Notes under the pieces: generated by a model
What the model was told of the DNA's origin: nothing
The model's database searches: none
The model's input: the letters and a program-made list of their open reading frames with translations, nothing else
Made by a program: the position numbers and the translations under genes
Assembly (NCBI RefSeq): GCF_028649455.1
Contig: NZ_JAQSIO010000001.1
Coordinates: 682,001-746,000, forward strand
Reading direction: 5' to 3'
Length of the DNA stretch: 64,000 nt
Origin: Curvibacter microcysteis
GTDB taxonomy: Bacteria; Pseudomonadota; Gammaproteobacteria; Burkholderiales; Burkholderiaceae_C
Part shown: positions 1-9,455 of the stretch, one piece after another
How positions within the stretch are numbered: the first letter of the stretch is position 1
How the letters are laid out: each line of letters starts with the position of its first letter

Positions 1-1
1 T

Positions 2-232
2 CTGAAGTCCCGCCCGGACATCGGTGAGCGGCTCGAAAACGCCCTGCGCCAATTGCCCGAAACACAACGCAAAGCCATGCGCCAGCGCTGGCTGGAGGGC
101 CGCCAGCAAGGCGGCGAAGACGCTCGGGTGCGCTGGTTGACCCGGCTGGGCTTGAGCCTGGCCGGCCTGGCCCTGCTGGGACTGGCACTGGCCTGGTGGC
201 GATCGCGTGGGGCCGCCTCCGATGAAGCCTGA
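2..232 (+). CDS. C-terminal end of an unrecognised membrane protein (5' cut by window)
   Basis: An open frame runs in from the left edge and ends at a TGA at 230-232. The visible 76 residues are an Arg/Gln/Glu-rich, probably helical segment (LPETQRKAMRQRW) followed by one strongly hydrophobic Leu/Ala/Gly stretch of about 18 residues and a short basic tail (WWRSRG). This is what the end of a tail-anchored or single-pass inner-membrane protein would look like. The start lies outside the window. The stop overlaps the ATG of the next gene (222) by 11 bases, so the two are probably co-transcribed and coupled. I do not recognise the family, and no function is proposed. Confidence 0.6.
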   Translation: MKSRPDIGERLENALRQLPETQRKAMRQRWLEGRQQGGEDARVRWLTRLGLSLAGLALLGLALAWWRSRGAASDEA

Positions 233-2483
233 CCGCAACACCGAGCAGACGCGGGCAGCATCGGGCCACCCTGTCGCCCAATGGCCCCTGGGCCTCGCGG
301 CCTTGGGGGCCGCTGCGCTGTATGCGTCGCTGGCCTTCATGGGCATTGAAATCTCCCGACTGCCCGGCAGCGTGGCCACCCTTTGGTACGCCAACCTCGC
401 TGGTGCCTGGGCGCTGGCGCATCGGCCCCACCGCGACTGGTTGCTGATGCTGCCCTTGATGATGGCCGCCAATGTCGCGGTGAACCTGGCGCTCGGTGAC
501 GCCCTGCTCCCGGCCCTGTGTTTTGTGCCGGCCAACCTGCTGGAGACCGCTCTGGCCGCCTGGGCGGTGCAGCGGGTCACGCGCTGGCCCGAGCTGCTGC
601 GCAGCCCGACCCTGCTGGCCAAGGCGCTGCTGCTGGCCGGGGTGGCACCGGCCCTGCTGGGCTCGGTCGTGGGGGCGGCCTTGCTGGCCTGCGCCAGTGA
701 GCAAGACTTTGCCTATTTATGGCCGCGGTGGCTGGAGGGGGGGCTGATCGGCGGCATCTCCTTGCTGCCCCTGGTGCTGGTGCTGCTGCACCGCCGGGAC
801 GCCCCCTTGCTGCGGCCCGGGCGCCGCTTGGAGGCGGTGTCGCTGCTGCTGCTGAGCGCGGGGGTGTCGCTGGTCGTGCCCCTGGCCGTGCCCTACCCCT
901 TTGTCTACATCGCCCTGCCGCTGGCGCTGATCGCCTTGCGCCAGGGCCTGGCCTTGACCGCCATCGCCAACCTGATGACCTCGGTGCTGACTGGCACCCA
1001 GATCGGCCTGGGCCTGCTGGTGGCGCCGCCCACCACGCTGCATTGGCAACACGTGCTGTTTTACCTGCCCATCCTGGCCGTGATCGTGCCGCCGATTCTG
1101 CTGGCCACCGCCATGGAGGGCTACCGCCACGGCCTGCGGGAGCTGCGCGCGAGCGAGCAGCGCTTTCGCAACCTCTACACCCACACGCCCGCCTTGCTGA
1201 TGTCATTTTTGCCCGATGGCCGCCTGGTCAGCGCCAGCGACCTGTGGCTGGAGAAACTGGGCCGACAAGGGCCCGAGGTGCTGCAGCAGCCCTTCACCCG
1301 CTTCATGCCGGCCGTGTCGGCCCAGCGCATGCATGACGTGGTGCTGCCCACCCTGCGCCGCACTGGCGTTTGCCAGGACGAGCCCTGCCAGTGGCTCACG
1401 GCCCAAGGCGAACTCATCGAGGCCCGCTTGTCCGCGGTGTGGGAGCGCGATGCCCTGGGCGAACCCAGCCGAGCCTTGGCCGTGATCGAGGACGTGACCG
1501 AGCAACAACGCCTGGCCTTGTTCGCCGCCGAGCGCGAATTCACCGAAGTGACCCTGCACTCGATCGGCGACGGCGTGGTGGCCTGTGACCCGGAGGGCCG
1601 GGTCCAGTACCTCAACCCGGTGGCGGCCAAGCTGCTGGGCAGCCCGGCCGAGGCCTTGCGCGGCCGCCTGTTTGACGAAGTGATCGTGCTGCTGGACCAA
1701 GACACGCAGCAACGGATCGACAGCCCGGTACAACGCTGCCTGCGCGAGCAGCGCGTGTCCGGCCTGCCCAGCACCGCCTTGCTGAAAGGCGCCCATGGGG
1801 CCTTGCACCCCATTCAGGATTCGGTGGCACCGATCTTCGGACGCGAAGGTCGGCTGATGGGCGCGGTGATGGTATTTCAGGACGTGCGTGAAGCGCGCGC
1901 CATGGCCCAGCGCATGGCCCACCTGGCTCACCACGACGCCCTGACCGACCTGCCCAACCGCGTGCTGCTGCAAGACCGCATCGAGCAGGCCTGCGAACAC
2001 AGCCAGCGCGTGGGCGGGCAGTTTGGGGTGATGTTCCTGGACCTGGACCACTTCAAGGAGGTCAACGACTCGCTGGGCCATGCCGCCGGTGACGAGTTGC
2101 TGCGCACCGTGGCGCGCCGCCTGCAAACCACGCTGCGCCAGTGCGACACCATTTGCCGACTGGGCGGCGACGAGTTTGTGGTGCTGATCGGCCAGGTCGA
2201 CTCGGCCCAGGACCTGGCCGCCGTGGCCGACAAAGTGCTGGCCCAGGTGGCCCAGCCCTGCCACGTGGCCGGTCAGACCATCACGGTGTCCATCAGCCTG
2301 GGCCTGGCCTTGTACCCGGACGACGGCAGCACGGTGGAGCGCCTGATGAAGCACGCCGACATCGCCATGTACCGGGCCAAACGCGCGGGCCGCAACCGCT
2401 ATGAGTTCTTTTCAGCGCCGCCCGCCGCGCCCCCAGGCGGCGAGCCCAGCGACGCGGTGAGCCGACCGCCGCCCCCCGCTTGA
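222..2483 (+). CDS. Membrane-bound diguanylate cyclase (MASE1-PAS-PAS-GGDEF)
   Basis: A 753-residue inner-membrane signalling protein predicted to make cyclic di-GMP from two GTP. Residues about 20-300 are a polytopic MASE1-like sensor with many hydrophobic helices. Two PAS domains follow (about 310-430 and 440-565), then a GGDEF domain (about 570-735). The active-site GGDEF is intact at residues 648-652. An RQCD sequence (639-642) sits exactly five residues before it, matching the RxxD product-inhibition site, so feedback control is expected. There is no EAL domain. The ATG at 222 is preferred over the upstream GTG (207) because it overlaps the preceding stop. The signal sensed by MASE1 and the PAS domains cannot be told from sequence. 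Confidence 0.9.
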   Translation: MKPDRNTEQTRAASGHPVAQWPLGLAALGAAALYASLAFMGIEISRLPGSVATLWYANLAGAWALAHRPHRDWLLMLPLMMAANVAVNLALGDALLPALCFVPANLLETALAAWAVQRVTRWPELLRSPTLLAKALLLAGVAPALLGSVVGAALLACASEQDFAYLWPRWLEGGLIGGISLLPLVLVLLHRRDAPLLRPGRRLEAVSLLLLSAGVSLVVPLAVPYPFVYIALPLALIALRQGLALTAIANLMTSVLTGTQIGLGLLVAPPTTLHWQHVLFYLPILAVIVPPILLATAMEGYRHGLRELRASEQRFRNLYTHTPALLMSFLPDGRLVSASDLWLEKLGRQGPEVLQQPFTRFMPAVSAQRMHDVVLPTLRRTGVCQDEPCQWLTAQGELIEARLSAVWERDALGEPSRALAVIEDVTEQQRLALFAAEREFTEVTLHSIGDGVVACDPEGRVQYLNPVAAKLLGSPAEALRGRLFDEVIVLLDQDTQQRIDSPVQRCLREQRVSGLPSTALLKGAHGALHPIQDSVAPIFGREGRLMGAVMVFQDVREARAMAQRMAHLAHHDALTDLPNRVLLQDRIEQACEHSQRVGGQFGVMFLDLDHFKEVNDSLGHAAGDELLRTVARRLQTTLRQCDTICRLGGDEFVVLIGQVDSAQDLAAVADKVLAQVAQPCHVAGQTITVSISLGLALYPDDGSTVERLMKHADIAMYRAKRAGRNRYEFFSAPPAAPPGGEPSDAVSRPPPPA

Positions 2484-2493
2484 GGCTGCCGCC

Positions 2494-3561
2494 TCAGGTC
2501 CAGCCCTGCAGCACCACCTTGCCGCGCGCCTGACCGGACTCGATCCAGGCGTGGGCGCGGCGCAGGTTGCTGGCGTTGATGGGGCCCATGTGTTCGCCCT
2601 CGGTGCTGCGCAGGCGGCCCGCATCGACCAAGTCGCTGACACGCTGCAGCAAGCGGTGCTGTTCGACCATGTCTGGCGTGCCAAAGCGGCTGCGCGTGAA
2701 CATCAGCTCCCAGTGCAGGCTCAGGCACTTGGCCTTGAAGGCCATCAAGTCCACCGCGCCGGGCTCGAAGTCGTCAATCAAGGCCAGTTGGCCCTGCGGC
2801 GCCAGGGCCTCGATGATGTGCGCCACATGCTGGCCGGTGTGGGTCAGCGAAGCCGCCCGCTGCACCGGGCCGATGCCAGCCGCCTGCAGCTGCGGGCCCC
2901 ACGGCTGGTGGTGGTCGATCACGTGGTGAGCCCCCAGCGCGAGGCACCATGACTGGGTGTCGGGGCGCGAGGCCGTGGCCACCACGGTCAAACCGGTGAG
3001 CTGGCGCGCCAGCTGGATCAGGATGGAGCCCACGCCACCGGCCGCGCCCACGATCAGCAAGGTCTGCCCCTCGCCCCCGCGCGCATCGGCCTGCAAGGGC
3101 ACGCCCAGGCGATCAAACAGCAGCTCCCAGGCGGTGATGGCCGTCAGCGGCAAAGCTGCGGCCTGGGCATCAGTCAGCGTGCGCGGCGCGTGGGCCGTGA
3201 TGCGCTCGTCCACGCGCTGCAGCTGGGCATTGCTGCCCGGACGCACGATGCTGCCCGCGTACCAGACCCGGTCGCCCGGCTGGAACAGGCTGACCGCCGA
3301 GCCCACGGACTGCACCGTGCCCACCGCGTCCCAGCCCAGCACCTCGGCCTGGCCGGCGCTGGGTGCTCGGCTGCGCCGCACCTTGGTGTCCACGGGGTTG
3401 ACCGACACCGCAGAGACCGCCACCAGCAGGTCGTGCGGGTCCAGGTCGGCGGCCTGGGGCGCGGGCAGACGCAGGTCGAGCAGGGCCTCGGGGTGGTCGA
3501 TGGGCAGGGGCTGGTGGTAGCCCACGGCTTGCATGGTGGTCAGAGGGGCAGCAGCGCTCAT
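2494..3561 (-). CDS. Zinc-type alcohol dehydrogenase-like / quinone oxidoreductase (MDR family)
   Basis: A 355-residue medium-chain dehydrogenase/reductase. The N-terminal GroES-like fold has the family sequence VSVNPVDTKVRR (about 53-63), and the Rossmann domain carries the nucleotide-binding GAAGGVGS (172-179). It resembles the subgroup annotated as zinc-binding alcohol dehydrogenase family proteins, but the catalytic-zinc Cys/His pattern of true alcohol dehydrogenases is not evident, so an NADPH-dependent quinone or enone reductase is more likely. The substrate is unknown. It is divergent from the LysR regulator at 3667, which is its probable controller. The start could instead be the Met at residue 10, where family similarity begins. 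Confidence 0.85.
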   Translation of the reverse strand: MSAAAPLTTMQAVGYHQPLPIDHPEALLDLRLPAPQAADLDPHDLLVAVSAVSVNPVDTKVRRSRAPSAGQAEVLGWDAVGTVQSVGSAVSLFQPGDRVWYAGSIVRPGSNAQLQRVDERITAHAPRTLTDAQAAALPLTAITAWELLFDRLGVPLQADARGGEGQTLLIVGAAGGVGSILIQLARQLTGLTVVATASRPDTQSWCLALGAHHVIDHHQPWGPQLQAAGIGPVQRAASLTHTGQHVAHIIEALAPQGQLALIDDFEPGAVDLMAFKAKCLSLHWELMFTRSRFGTPDMVEQHRLLQRVSDLVDAGRLRSTEGEHMGPINASNLRRAHAWIESGQARGKVVLQGWT

Positions 3562-3666
3562 GGCAGTCCTTCAAATGGCAATCAAGAAATGAAAACGGGT
3601 TGATGAAGGAGAATCTAATTCTTCTCGAATTTCAGATAAACCTCTTTAAAAAGGCATCAGTTTCAA
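3562..3666. promoter_or_regulatory. Divergent promoter/operator region between the dehydrogenase and LysR genes
   Basis: A 105-bp AT-rich gap between divergently transcribed genes. It contains an imperfect inverted repeat (GAGAATCTAATTCTTCTC, 3610-3627). A second, perfect one (GTTTC-AAAT-GAAAC, 3660-3673) overlaps the LysR start codon. LysR proteins commonly bind such dyads to repress themselves and control the divergent gene. The assignment is an inference from layout. Confidence 0.45.
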
Positions 3667-4623
3667 ATGAAACTTGAAAATCTGGACGAGCTGCGTGTGG
3701 CCCTGGCCTGTGCCGAGACGGGCAGCCTGACCGCCAGCGCGGCGCGCCTGCACACCAGCCCGGCCGCCGCCAGCGCCGCGCTCAAGAAGCTGGAAGCCCG
3801 GCTCGGAGCACGCCTGTTCGAGCGCAGCACGCGCAGCATGCGCATCACCGCCGAAGGGGAGCTGTTCACGGCCTATGCGCGCCGTGCGCTGGACCTGCTG
3901 GACGAAGGCCAGGCCCAGTTGCGCGAAGGTGATGCGCAGCTGATGGGCACGGTGCGCCTGGCAGCGCCCAGCGACCTGACCCGGCGCGTGCTGCTGGACT
4001 GGCTGGACGACTTCCTCGCCGCCCACCCCGGGGTGGAGCTGCAGCTGGCCGTCAGCGACAGCCTCAGCGATGTGGTGCGCGACCAGGTCGACCTGGCCTT
4101 GCGCTACGGCGAGCTGGACGACTCGCGCCTGGTGGCGCGGCGCCTGCTGACCACCCGCCGCGTGCTGTGCGCCGCGCCCAGCTACCTCGCGCGCCACGGC
4201 ACACCGCGACACCCCAGCGAACTGAGCCAACATGAATGCCTGAGCTTTGTGGTGCGCGGGCGGCGCCTGCTGCAGTGGCCCTTCACCCGCAGCGACGGGC
4301 GCGAGAGCCTGAGCGTGCGCGTGCACGGCCGCCGCAGCGCCGACGACGCCGAGATCGCCCACCGCTGGGCCCTGGCCGGCCACGGCCTGGTCTGCAAGAG
4401 CGAGGTCGACCTGCACGCCGACCTGGCCAGTGGCGCCCTGGTGCGCGTGCTGCCCGACTGGCAGGGCCTCACCATGCCGCTGTACGCGGTGCTGCCCAGC
4501 AACCGCTTTGTGCCAGCGCGGGTGCGCGCCCTGATCGAGGCCCTGGCCCAGCGCTGCCAGCAGTCGGGCATGGGCCTGGACGGGAGCGGGCCGGCGCCGG
4601 CTTCGCTACCATCGACGCCATGA
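3667..4623 (+). CDS. LysR-family transcriptional regulator
   Basis: A 318-residue LysR-type regulator. The winged helix-turn-helix occupies about residues 1-60 (VALACAETGSLTASAARLHTS...ALKKLEARLGARLFER), followed by a periplasmic-binding-protein-like effector domain. It is divergent from the MDR dehydrogenase at 2494-3561 and probably regulates it. Its stop codon overlaps the ATG of the next gene, an alanyl-tRNA editing protein (ATGA at 4620-4623), which suggests co-translation with a housekeeping function. The effector molecule is unknown. Confidence 0.9.
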   Translation: MKLENLDELRVALACAETGSLTASAARLHTSPAAASAALKKLEARLGARLFERSTRSMRITAEGELFTAYARRALDLLDEGQAQLREGDAQLMGTVRLAAPSDLTRRVLLDWLDDFLAAHPGVELQLAVSDSLSDVVRDQVDLALRYGELDDSRLVARRLLTTRRVLCAAPSYLARHGTPRHPSELSQHECLSFVVRGRRLLQWPFTRSDGRESLSVRVHGRRSADDAEIAHRWALAGHGLVCKSEVDLHADLASGALVRVLPDWQGLTMPLYAVLPSNRFVPARVRALIEALAQRCQQSGMGLDGSGPAPASLPSTP

Positions 4624-5375
4624 CCCAAGACCTGTTTCGCCAAGATGCCACGCTGCCAGAGTGCCGCGCCACCGTGACCGCCCTCAGCGAGGCCGGCGTG
4701 GTGCTGGACCGCACGGTGTTCTACCCCCTGGGCGGCGGCCAGGCCGGCGACAGCGGCTGGCTGGTGTTGGCGGATGGAAGCGAATTGCTGATTGCCGACA
4801 CGCGCAAGGTCAAGGATGAACAAGGCCAGCCCACCGCCGACATCGTGCATGTGCCCGCACCCGGCCAGGAGGCGCTGCTGGCGCAACTGCAGCGGGGGCA
4901 GGGCGTGACGGCACGCCTTGACTGGGCCCGCCGCCACCGGCTGATGCGCTTTCACACCAGCACCCACTTGCTGTGCCACCTGGTGGCGCAACCCGTGAAC
5001 GGCTGCTCCATCACGGCCGACGCAGCGCGGCTGGACTTCCACATGACCGAGCCGCTGGACAAAGACGTGCTCAACGCGGGCCTGGCCCGCCTGGTGGCGG
5101 CCGCGTTGCCCGTGACGGTGGGCGCGGTCAGCGACGCCGAACTCGACGCCAACCCGGCCCTGGTCAAAAGCATGTCGGTGCAGCCGCCCCGGGGCAGCGG
5201 CCAGGTGCGCACCATCCACATCGCCGCCCTGCCCGGCAGTGACCTGGCCGTGGACCTGCAGCCTTGTGGTGGCACCCATGTGGCCAACACCGCCGAGATC
5301 GGCGCCGTGGTGGTCACCAAGATTGAAAAGAAAAGCGCCCAGTCGCGCCGTGTGGTGCTGGGTTTCGCGCCCTGA
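4620..5375 (+). CDS. Alanyl-tRNA editing protein (AlaX-like)
   Basis: A 251-residue free-standing relative of the AlaRS editing domain, predicted to hydrolyse mischarged Ser- or Gly-tRNA(Ala) in the cytoplasm. The four zinc ligands of the family are visible: HTSTH (H112, H116) and CGGTH (C216, H220). An N-terminal AlaRS-like beta domain carries FYPLGGGQ (34-41). It lacks the aminoacylation domain, so it is not an AlaRS fragment. The ATG at 4620 overlaps the stop of the upstream LysR gene (ATGA). DsbD begins 43 bp downstream on the same strand. Confidence 0.9.
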   Translation: MTQDLFRQDATLPECRATVTALSEAGVVLDRTVFYPLGGGQAGDSGWLVLADGSELLIADTRKVKDEQGQPTADIVHVPAPGQEALLAQLQRGQGVTARLDWARRHRLMRFHTSTHLLCHLVAQPVNGCSITADAARLDFHMTEPLDKDVLNAGLARLVAAALPVTVGAVSDAELDANPALVKSMSVQPPRGSGQVRTIHIAALPGSDLAVDLQPCGGTHVANTAEIGAVVVTKIEKKSAQSRRVVLGFAP

Positions 5376-5418
5376 GGGCGCTGGAACTTCCCCGCGCCTG
5401 CACGCTCCCACCCAGCCC

Positions 5419-7695
5419 ATGCCCCACACCACCTTGTTTGATCGGCTCCGCGCACGGCTGCGTGGCGCCCCCCTGGGCACCGCCCTGGCCCTGAGCGCCT
5501 GGCTGTTGACCGCCCCCGCCGTGGCCCAGCTGGACCTGCGCCCCGGCGCCCACAGCCCGGCCCGCGCCCTCCAAAACGCCGCCAGCGCCAGCGTGACCAC
5601 CCCCCGTGTGCAAGCCGAACTGGTGGCCCTGGCACCCCAGGGCGTGGGGCCAGGCCAGCCGCTGTGGCTGGGCCTGAGCATCACCCACCAGCCCGGCTGG
5701 CACACCTACTGGAAGAACCCTGGCGACTCCGGCCTGCCCACCCAACTGAGCTGGCAGCTGCCTGCCGGCCTGAGTGCCGGCGAGATTGAATGGCCGGTGC
5801 CGCACAAGATCCGCATCGGCCAATTGGCCAACCTGGGGTACGAAGGCACGGTGTTGTTGCCGGTGCCGGTGCAGGTCGCGCGCCACTGGCAGGCCCAGGG
5901 CGGCGCGGTGCCCATCCGCCTGCACGCCGAGTGGCTGGTGTGCCGCCAGGAATGCATTCCCGAACAAGCCGACCTGGCGCTGGACCTGCCCGTGGCCGGC
6001 TCCACGGCGGCCCAGGCCCCGGCTTTTGCGGCCGCCCGCGCCGCCCTGCCCCAGGCCTTGAGCGGCCCGCACAGCGCCCGCGTGGACGGCCAGACCTTGA
6101 GCGTGCGCATCGCCGGCCTGCCAGCCACCTGGCGCGGCCAGCCACTGACGCTGTTCCCTGAAGAACCCGAAGTGCTGGACATTGCCGCGCCCAGCGCCGC
6201 GCGCTGGGACGGTGCGGTCTGGACCGCCGAGGTCCCGCTGTCGGCGCAGCGCAGCAGCAGCCCCGGCCAGCTCGGTCTGGTGTTGCCCAGCCCGCAAGCC
6301 GGCGGCGTGGCCTACCGCGCCCAGGTGAGCGTGCAAGGCGAGTGGCCCGCCGTGGCCGCCGCCAGCACGGTGTCGCCCGCGCTCAGCGCCGCCCTGGCGG
6401 CCAACCAGTCGGCCGCCAACACGGCCGCCCCTTCCGACCCAGCAGCCACGCCGGTAGGCGCCCTGGCCTGGGCCTTGGCCTTGCTGGGCGCGCTGGTCGG
6501 CGGCTTGGTGCTCAACCTCATGCCCTGCGTGTTCCCGGTGCTGGCCATCAAGCTGCTGAGCTTTTCGCGCCACAGCGGTGCCGAGGGCGCGCGCGCCCTG
6601 CGCCTGCAAGGCCTGGCCTACACCGGCGGCGTGGTGCTGTCCTTTGCCGCCCTGGGCGCCCTGATGCTGGCTTTGCGCGCTGGCGGCGCGCAGCTGGGTT
6701 GGGGCTTTCAGCTGCAGTCGCCCTGGGTGGTGGCGGCGCTGGCCGCGCTGTTCACCGTGATCGGCCTCAACTTGGCCGGCCTGTTCGAGTTCGGCGCCTG
6801 GCTGCCCAGCCGACTGGCCAGTGCCCAGGCACGTCACCCGGTGGCGGACGCCGCGCTGTCGGGCGTGTTGGCAGTGGCCATTGCCTCGCCCTGCACCGCG
6901 CCTTTCATGGGCGCCTCGCTGGGCTTTGCGGTGGCCTTGCCGGCCGCCCAGGCCTTGGCGATTTTTGTCGCCCTGGGTCTGGGCATGGCCCTGCCCTACC
7001 TGGCCGTGGCGGTGCTGCCTGGCCTGAGCCAGGTCCTGGCCCAGCGCCTGCCCAGGCCTGGAGCCTGGATGGAGACCTTCCGCCAGTTGATGGCTTTTCC
7101 CATGTTTGGCACCGTGGCCTGGCTGGTCTGGGTGCTGGGCCAGCAAAGTGGCATCGATGGCGCGGGCTCGCTGCTGGGCCTGCTGGTGGCCCTGAGCGCC
7201 CTGGCCTGGGCCCTGAACCGCCCGGGCCGCAGCCGCCTGTACTTGAGCGGGCTGTGCGCCGCCTTGCTGCTGTGGCTGGCTTGGGTGCTGGGGCCCAACC
7301 TCAACCTGGCGCCCGAAGCCCCGGTGGGCAGCGCCAGCCCCTCCGCCGAATCCGGTTGGTCCCCCTGGTCCGAAGCGCGCGCCCAGGCGCTGTTGGCCGA
7401 GGGGCGGCCCGTGTTCATCGACTTCACCGCGGCCTGGTGCGTGACCTGCCAGGTCAACAAACGCGGCACGCTGGCCAACCCGGCCCTGCTGAAAGACATG
7501 GCCGATCAGCGCGTGGCCTTGCTGCGCGCCGACTGGACCCGGCAAGACCCCACCATCACCCAGGCCCTGAAGGCCCTGGGCCGCAGCGGGGTGCCGGTTT
7601 ATGTGGTGCTGCGCCCGGGCCAAGCGCCCGTGGTGCTGTCCGAACTGCTGAGCGTGGGCGAGGTGCGCCAAGCCCTGGCCCTGCCCAACACCTGA
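5419..7695 (+). CDS. dsbD: Thiol:disulfide interchange protein, DsbD/ScsB type
   Basis: A 758-residue inner-membrane reductant conduit that moves electrons from cytoplasmic thioredoxin to the periplasm. A signal peptide ends near TAPAVAQ. A periplasmic N-terminal domain with a Cys pair (C175 and C179, CRQEC) resembles ScsB more than classical E. coli DsbD. Eight or so membrane helices follow, with the redox cysteines in NLMPCVFP (C370) and ASPCTAPF (C492). The C-terminal thioredoxin-like domain has CVTC (C674-C677). The start was set at the ATG at 5419 because the upstream in-frame sequence lies inside the preceding gene. A separate small thioredoxin-like gene follows within 25 bp and is a plausible partner. 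DsbD is the safe family name; the ScsB subtype is an inference. Confidence 0.9.
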   Translation: MPHTTLFDRLRARLRGAPLGTALALSAWLLTAPAVAQLDLRPGAHSPARALQNAASASVTTPRVQAELVALAPQGVGPGQPLWLGLSITHQPGWHTYWKNPGDSGLPTQLSWQLPAGLSAGEIEWPVPHKIRIGQLANLGYEGTVLLPVPVQVARHWQAQGGAVPIRLHAEWLVCRQECIPEQADLALDLPVAGSTAAQAPAFAAARAALPQALSGPHSARVDGQTLSVRIAGLPATWRGQPLTLFPEEPEVLDIAAPSAARWDGAVWTAEVPLSAQRSSSPGQLGLVLPSPQAGGVAYRAQVSVQGEWPAVAAASTVSPALSAALAANQSAANTAAPSDPAATPVGALAWALALLGALVGGLVLNLMPCVFPVLAIKLLSFSRHSGAEGARALRLQGLAYTGGVVLSFAALGALMLALRAGGAQLGWGFQLQSPWVVAALAALFTVIGLNLAGLFEFGAWLPSRLASAQARHPVADAALSGVLAVAIASPCTAPFMGASLGFAVALPAAQALAIFVALGLGMALPYLAVAVLPGLSQVLAQRLPRPGAWMETFRQLMAFPMFGTVAWLVWVLGQQSGIDGAGSLLGLLVALSALAWALNRPGRSRLYLSGLCAALLLWLAWVLGPNLNLAPEAPVGSASPSAESGWSPWSEARAQALLAEGRPVFIDFTAAWCVTCQVNKRGTLANPALLKDMADQRVALLRADWTRQDPTITQALKALGRSGVPVYVVLRPGQAPVVLSELLSVGEVRQALALPNT

Positions 7696-7719
7696 GTCCT
7701 TCTCCCCCCCGTGCCCACC

Positions 7720-8052
7720 ATGACCGCTGAACTGCGCTATTCCCCCCAAGCCCCCAGCCGGGCGGATGTCGACACCTGGCCTGGCGCCACGCTGCTGCAG
7801 TTTGGCACCGACTGGTGTGCCCACTGCCAGGCCGCGCAAGGCCCGGTGATCGAGGCCCTGGCCGCCCGCCCCGGGCTGCGCCACCAGTTGGTGGAAGACG
7901 GCAGTGGGCGCCCCCTGGGCCGGTCTTTTGCCGTGAAGCTCTGGCCGACCTTGATCGCGCTGGTCGATGGGCAGGAAACCGGCCGCCTGGTGCGCCCCAC
8001 CGACACCGCCACCGTGGCACAGTGGCTGACCCAGGCGCTGCCGCCGGCCTGA
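7720..8052 (+). CDS. Small thioredoxin-like protein
   Basis: A 110-residue single-domain thioredoxin-fold protein with the active site WCAHC (C33, C36) and the family cis-Pro region (LWPTLIAL). It has no signal peptide, so it is predicted to be cytoplasmic. It follows dsbD by 24 bp and probably shares its transcript, so it may feed electrons to DsbD, but that is an inference. The ATG at 7720 is chosen; a GTG at 7711 is a possible alternative. The CAHC dipeptide differs from the usual CGPC of thioredoxin, which would shift its redox potential. Confidence 0.85.
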   Translation: MTAELRYSPQAPSRADVDTWPGATLLQFGTDWCAHCQAAQGPVIEALAARPGLRHQLVEDGSGRPLGRSFAVKLWPTLIALVDGQETGRLVRPTDTATVAQWLTQALPPA

Positions 8053-8180
8053 AGCCCAGCCAAACCGGCACCGCGGCCAGGTCGACCCAGCGGTGCAGGG
8101 CAGCGACAAAATGCGCATCGCCTGACTTGGTGCAAGAAAGCGCCAGGGCCAGCCCCGGGCGCTGCTGCGACAATCGCAGG

Positions 8181-9326
8181 ATGAGCACCTCTGCCGCCCC
8201 CACCACCGCCACCAGCAGCCGCTTTGCGCCGCTGCAAAACGACACCTTCTTGCGCGCCTGCTGGCGCCAGGCCACGGACCACACGCCGCTGTGGCTGATG
8301 CGCCAAGCTGGCCGCTACCTGCCGGAGTACGTGGCCACCCGGGCCAAGGCTGGCAGCTTCATGGGCCTGGCGACCAACACCGACTACGCCACCGAGGTCA
8401 CGTTGCAGCCGCTGGAGCGTTATGCCTTGGACGCGGCCATCCTGTTCTCCGACATCCTGACCGTGCCCGACGCCATGGGCCTGGGCCTGTCTTTCGCGCA
8501 GGGCGAGGGCCCGCGCTTTGCCAGCCCGGTGCGCGATGAAGCCGCTGTGGCCGCGCTCGAGGTGCCCGACATGGACCGCCTGCGCTATGTGTTCGACGCC
8601 GTGACCAGCATCCGCCGCGCCCTGAACGGCCGCGTGCCGCTGATTGGTTTCTCGGGCAGCCCCTGGACCCTGGCCTGCTACATGGTCGAAGGCAAGGGCA
8701 GCGACGACTACCGCCTGGTCAAGTCCATGCTGTACAGCCGCCCCGACCTGATGCACCGCATGCTAGAGGTCAACGCCGACTCGGTGGCCGCCTACCTGAA
8801 CGCCCAGATCGAAGCCGGCGCGCAAGCGGTGATGATTTTCGACAGCTGGGGTGGGGTGCTGGCCGACGGCGCCTTCCAGCAGTTCAGTCTGGCCTACACC
8901 GAGCGCGTGCTCAAGCAACTCAAGCGCGAACACGACGGCGTGGCCATCCCGCGCATTGTGTTCACCAAGGGCGGCGGCCTGTGGCTGGACAACATGGCCG
9001 CCCTGGACTGCGAGGTGCTGGGCCTGGACTGGACGGTGAACCTGGGCCAGGCCCGCGCCCGCGTGGGCGGCGCCGTGGGAGGCCCGGGCAAGGCCTTGCA
9101 GGGCAACATCGACCCCAATGTGCTGTTTGCCCCGCCGGCCCAGATCGCCACCGAGGTGGCGCGCGTGCTGGACAGCTTTGGCACCCCGCACCTGGACCCC
9201 AGCACCACCGGCCCGACCCACATCTTCAACTTGGGCCACGGCATCAGCCAGTACACCCCGCCGGAGCATGTGGCGGCCCTGGTCGAAGCCGTGCACACCC
9301 ATTCGCGCCGCCTGCGCGGCGGCTGA
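8181..9326 (+). CDS. hemE: Uroporphyrinogen decarboxylase
   Basis: A 381-residue cytoplasmic enzyme that removes four carboxyl groups from uroporphyrinogen III to give coproporphyrinogen III in heme synthesis. The N-terminal signature [15 protein letters not shown] and the later [16 protein letters not shown] and FDSWGG motifs are intact. The length is a little over the usual 350-360 because of a short Ala/Thr/Ser-rich N-terminus ([13 protein letters not shown]). A T-rich terminator hairpin follows at 9363-9394, after which the repeat region begins. The neighbouring gene across that region is priA. Confidence 0.97.
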   Translation: MSTSAAPTTATSSRFAPLQNDTFLRACWRQATDHTPLWLMRQAGRYLPEYVATRAKAGSFMGLATNTDYATEVTLQPLERYALDAAILFSDILTVPDAMGLGLSFAQGEGPRFASPVRDEAAVAALEVPDMDRLRYVFDAVTSIRRALNGRVPLIGFSGSPWTLACYMVEGKGSDDYRLVKSMLYSRPDLMHRMLEVNADSVAAYLNAQIEAGAQAVMIFDSWGGVLADGAFQQFSLAYTERVLKQLKREHDGVAIPRIVFTKGGGLWLDNMAALDCEVLGLDWTVNLGQARARVGGAVGGPGKALQGNIDPNVLFAPPAQIATEVARVLDSFGTPHLDPSTTGPTHIFNLGHGISQYTPPEHVAALVEAVHTHSRRLRGG

Positions 9327-9362
9327 GTCCCGTGGGCCCACAGGCCCAGCCTGCACCGAACA

Positions 9363-9394
9363 CCGCCACCGGCCACGGCCGCTGGCGGTTTTTT
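9363..9394 (+). terminator. Rho-independent terminator after hemE
   Basis: The arms CCGCCA (9363-9368) and TGGCGG (9383-9388) enclose a GC-rich inner stem and are followed directly by six T residues. It is placed 36 bp after the hemE stop. Confidence 0.8.
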
Positions 9395-9455
9395 CGTGCC
9401 TCTTGACGCCTGCCGGGGTCGGCCAAAGCCCAAAATCAAGAGCACGTCAAGAGAC

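Noticed and set aside
5314-8118. 934-codon frame antisense to dsbD and the thioredoxin gene
   Set aside because: Gln/Gly/His/Ala-rich composition with no domain signature; it lies exactly opposite well-supported genes.
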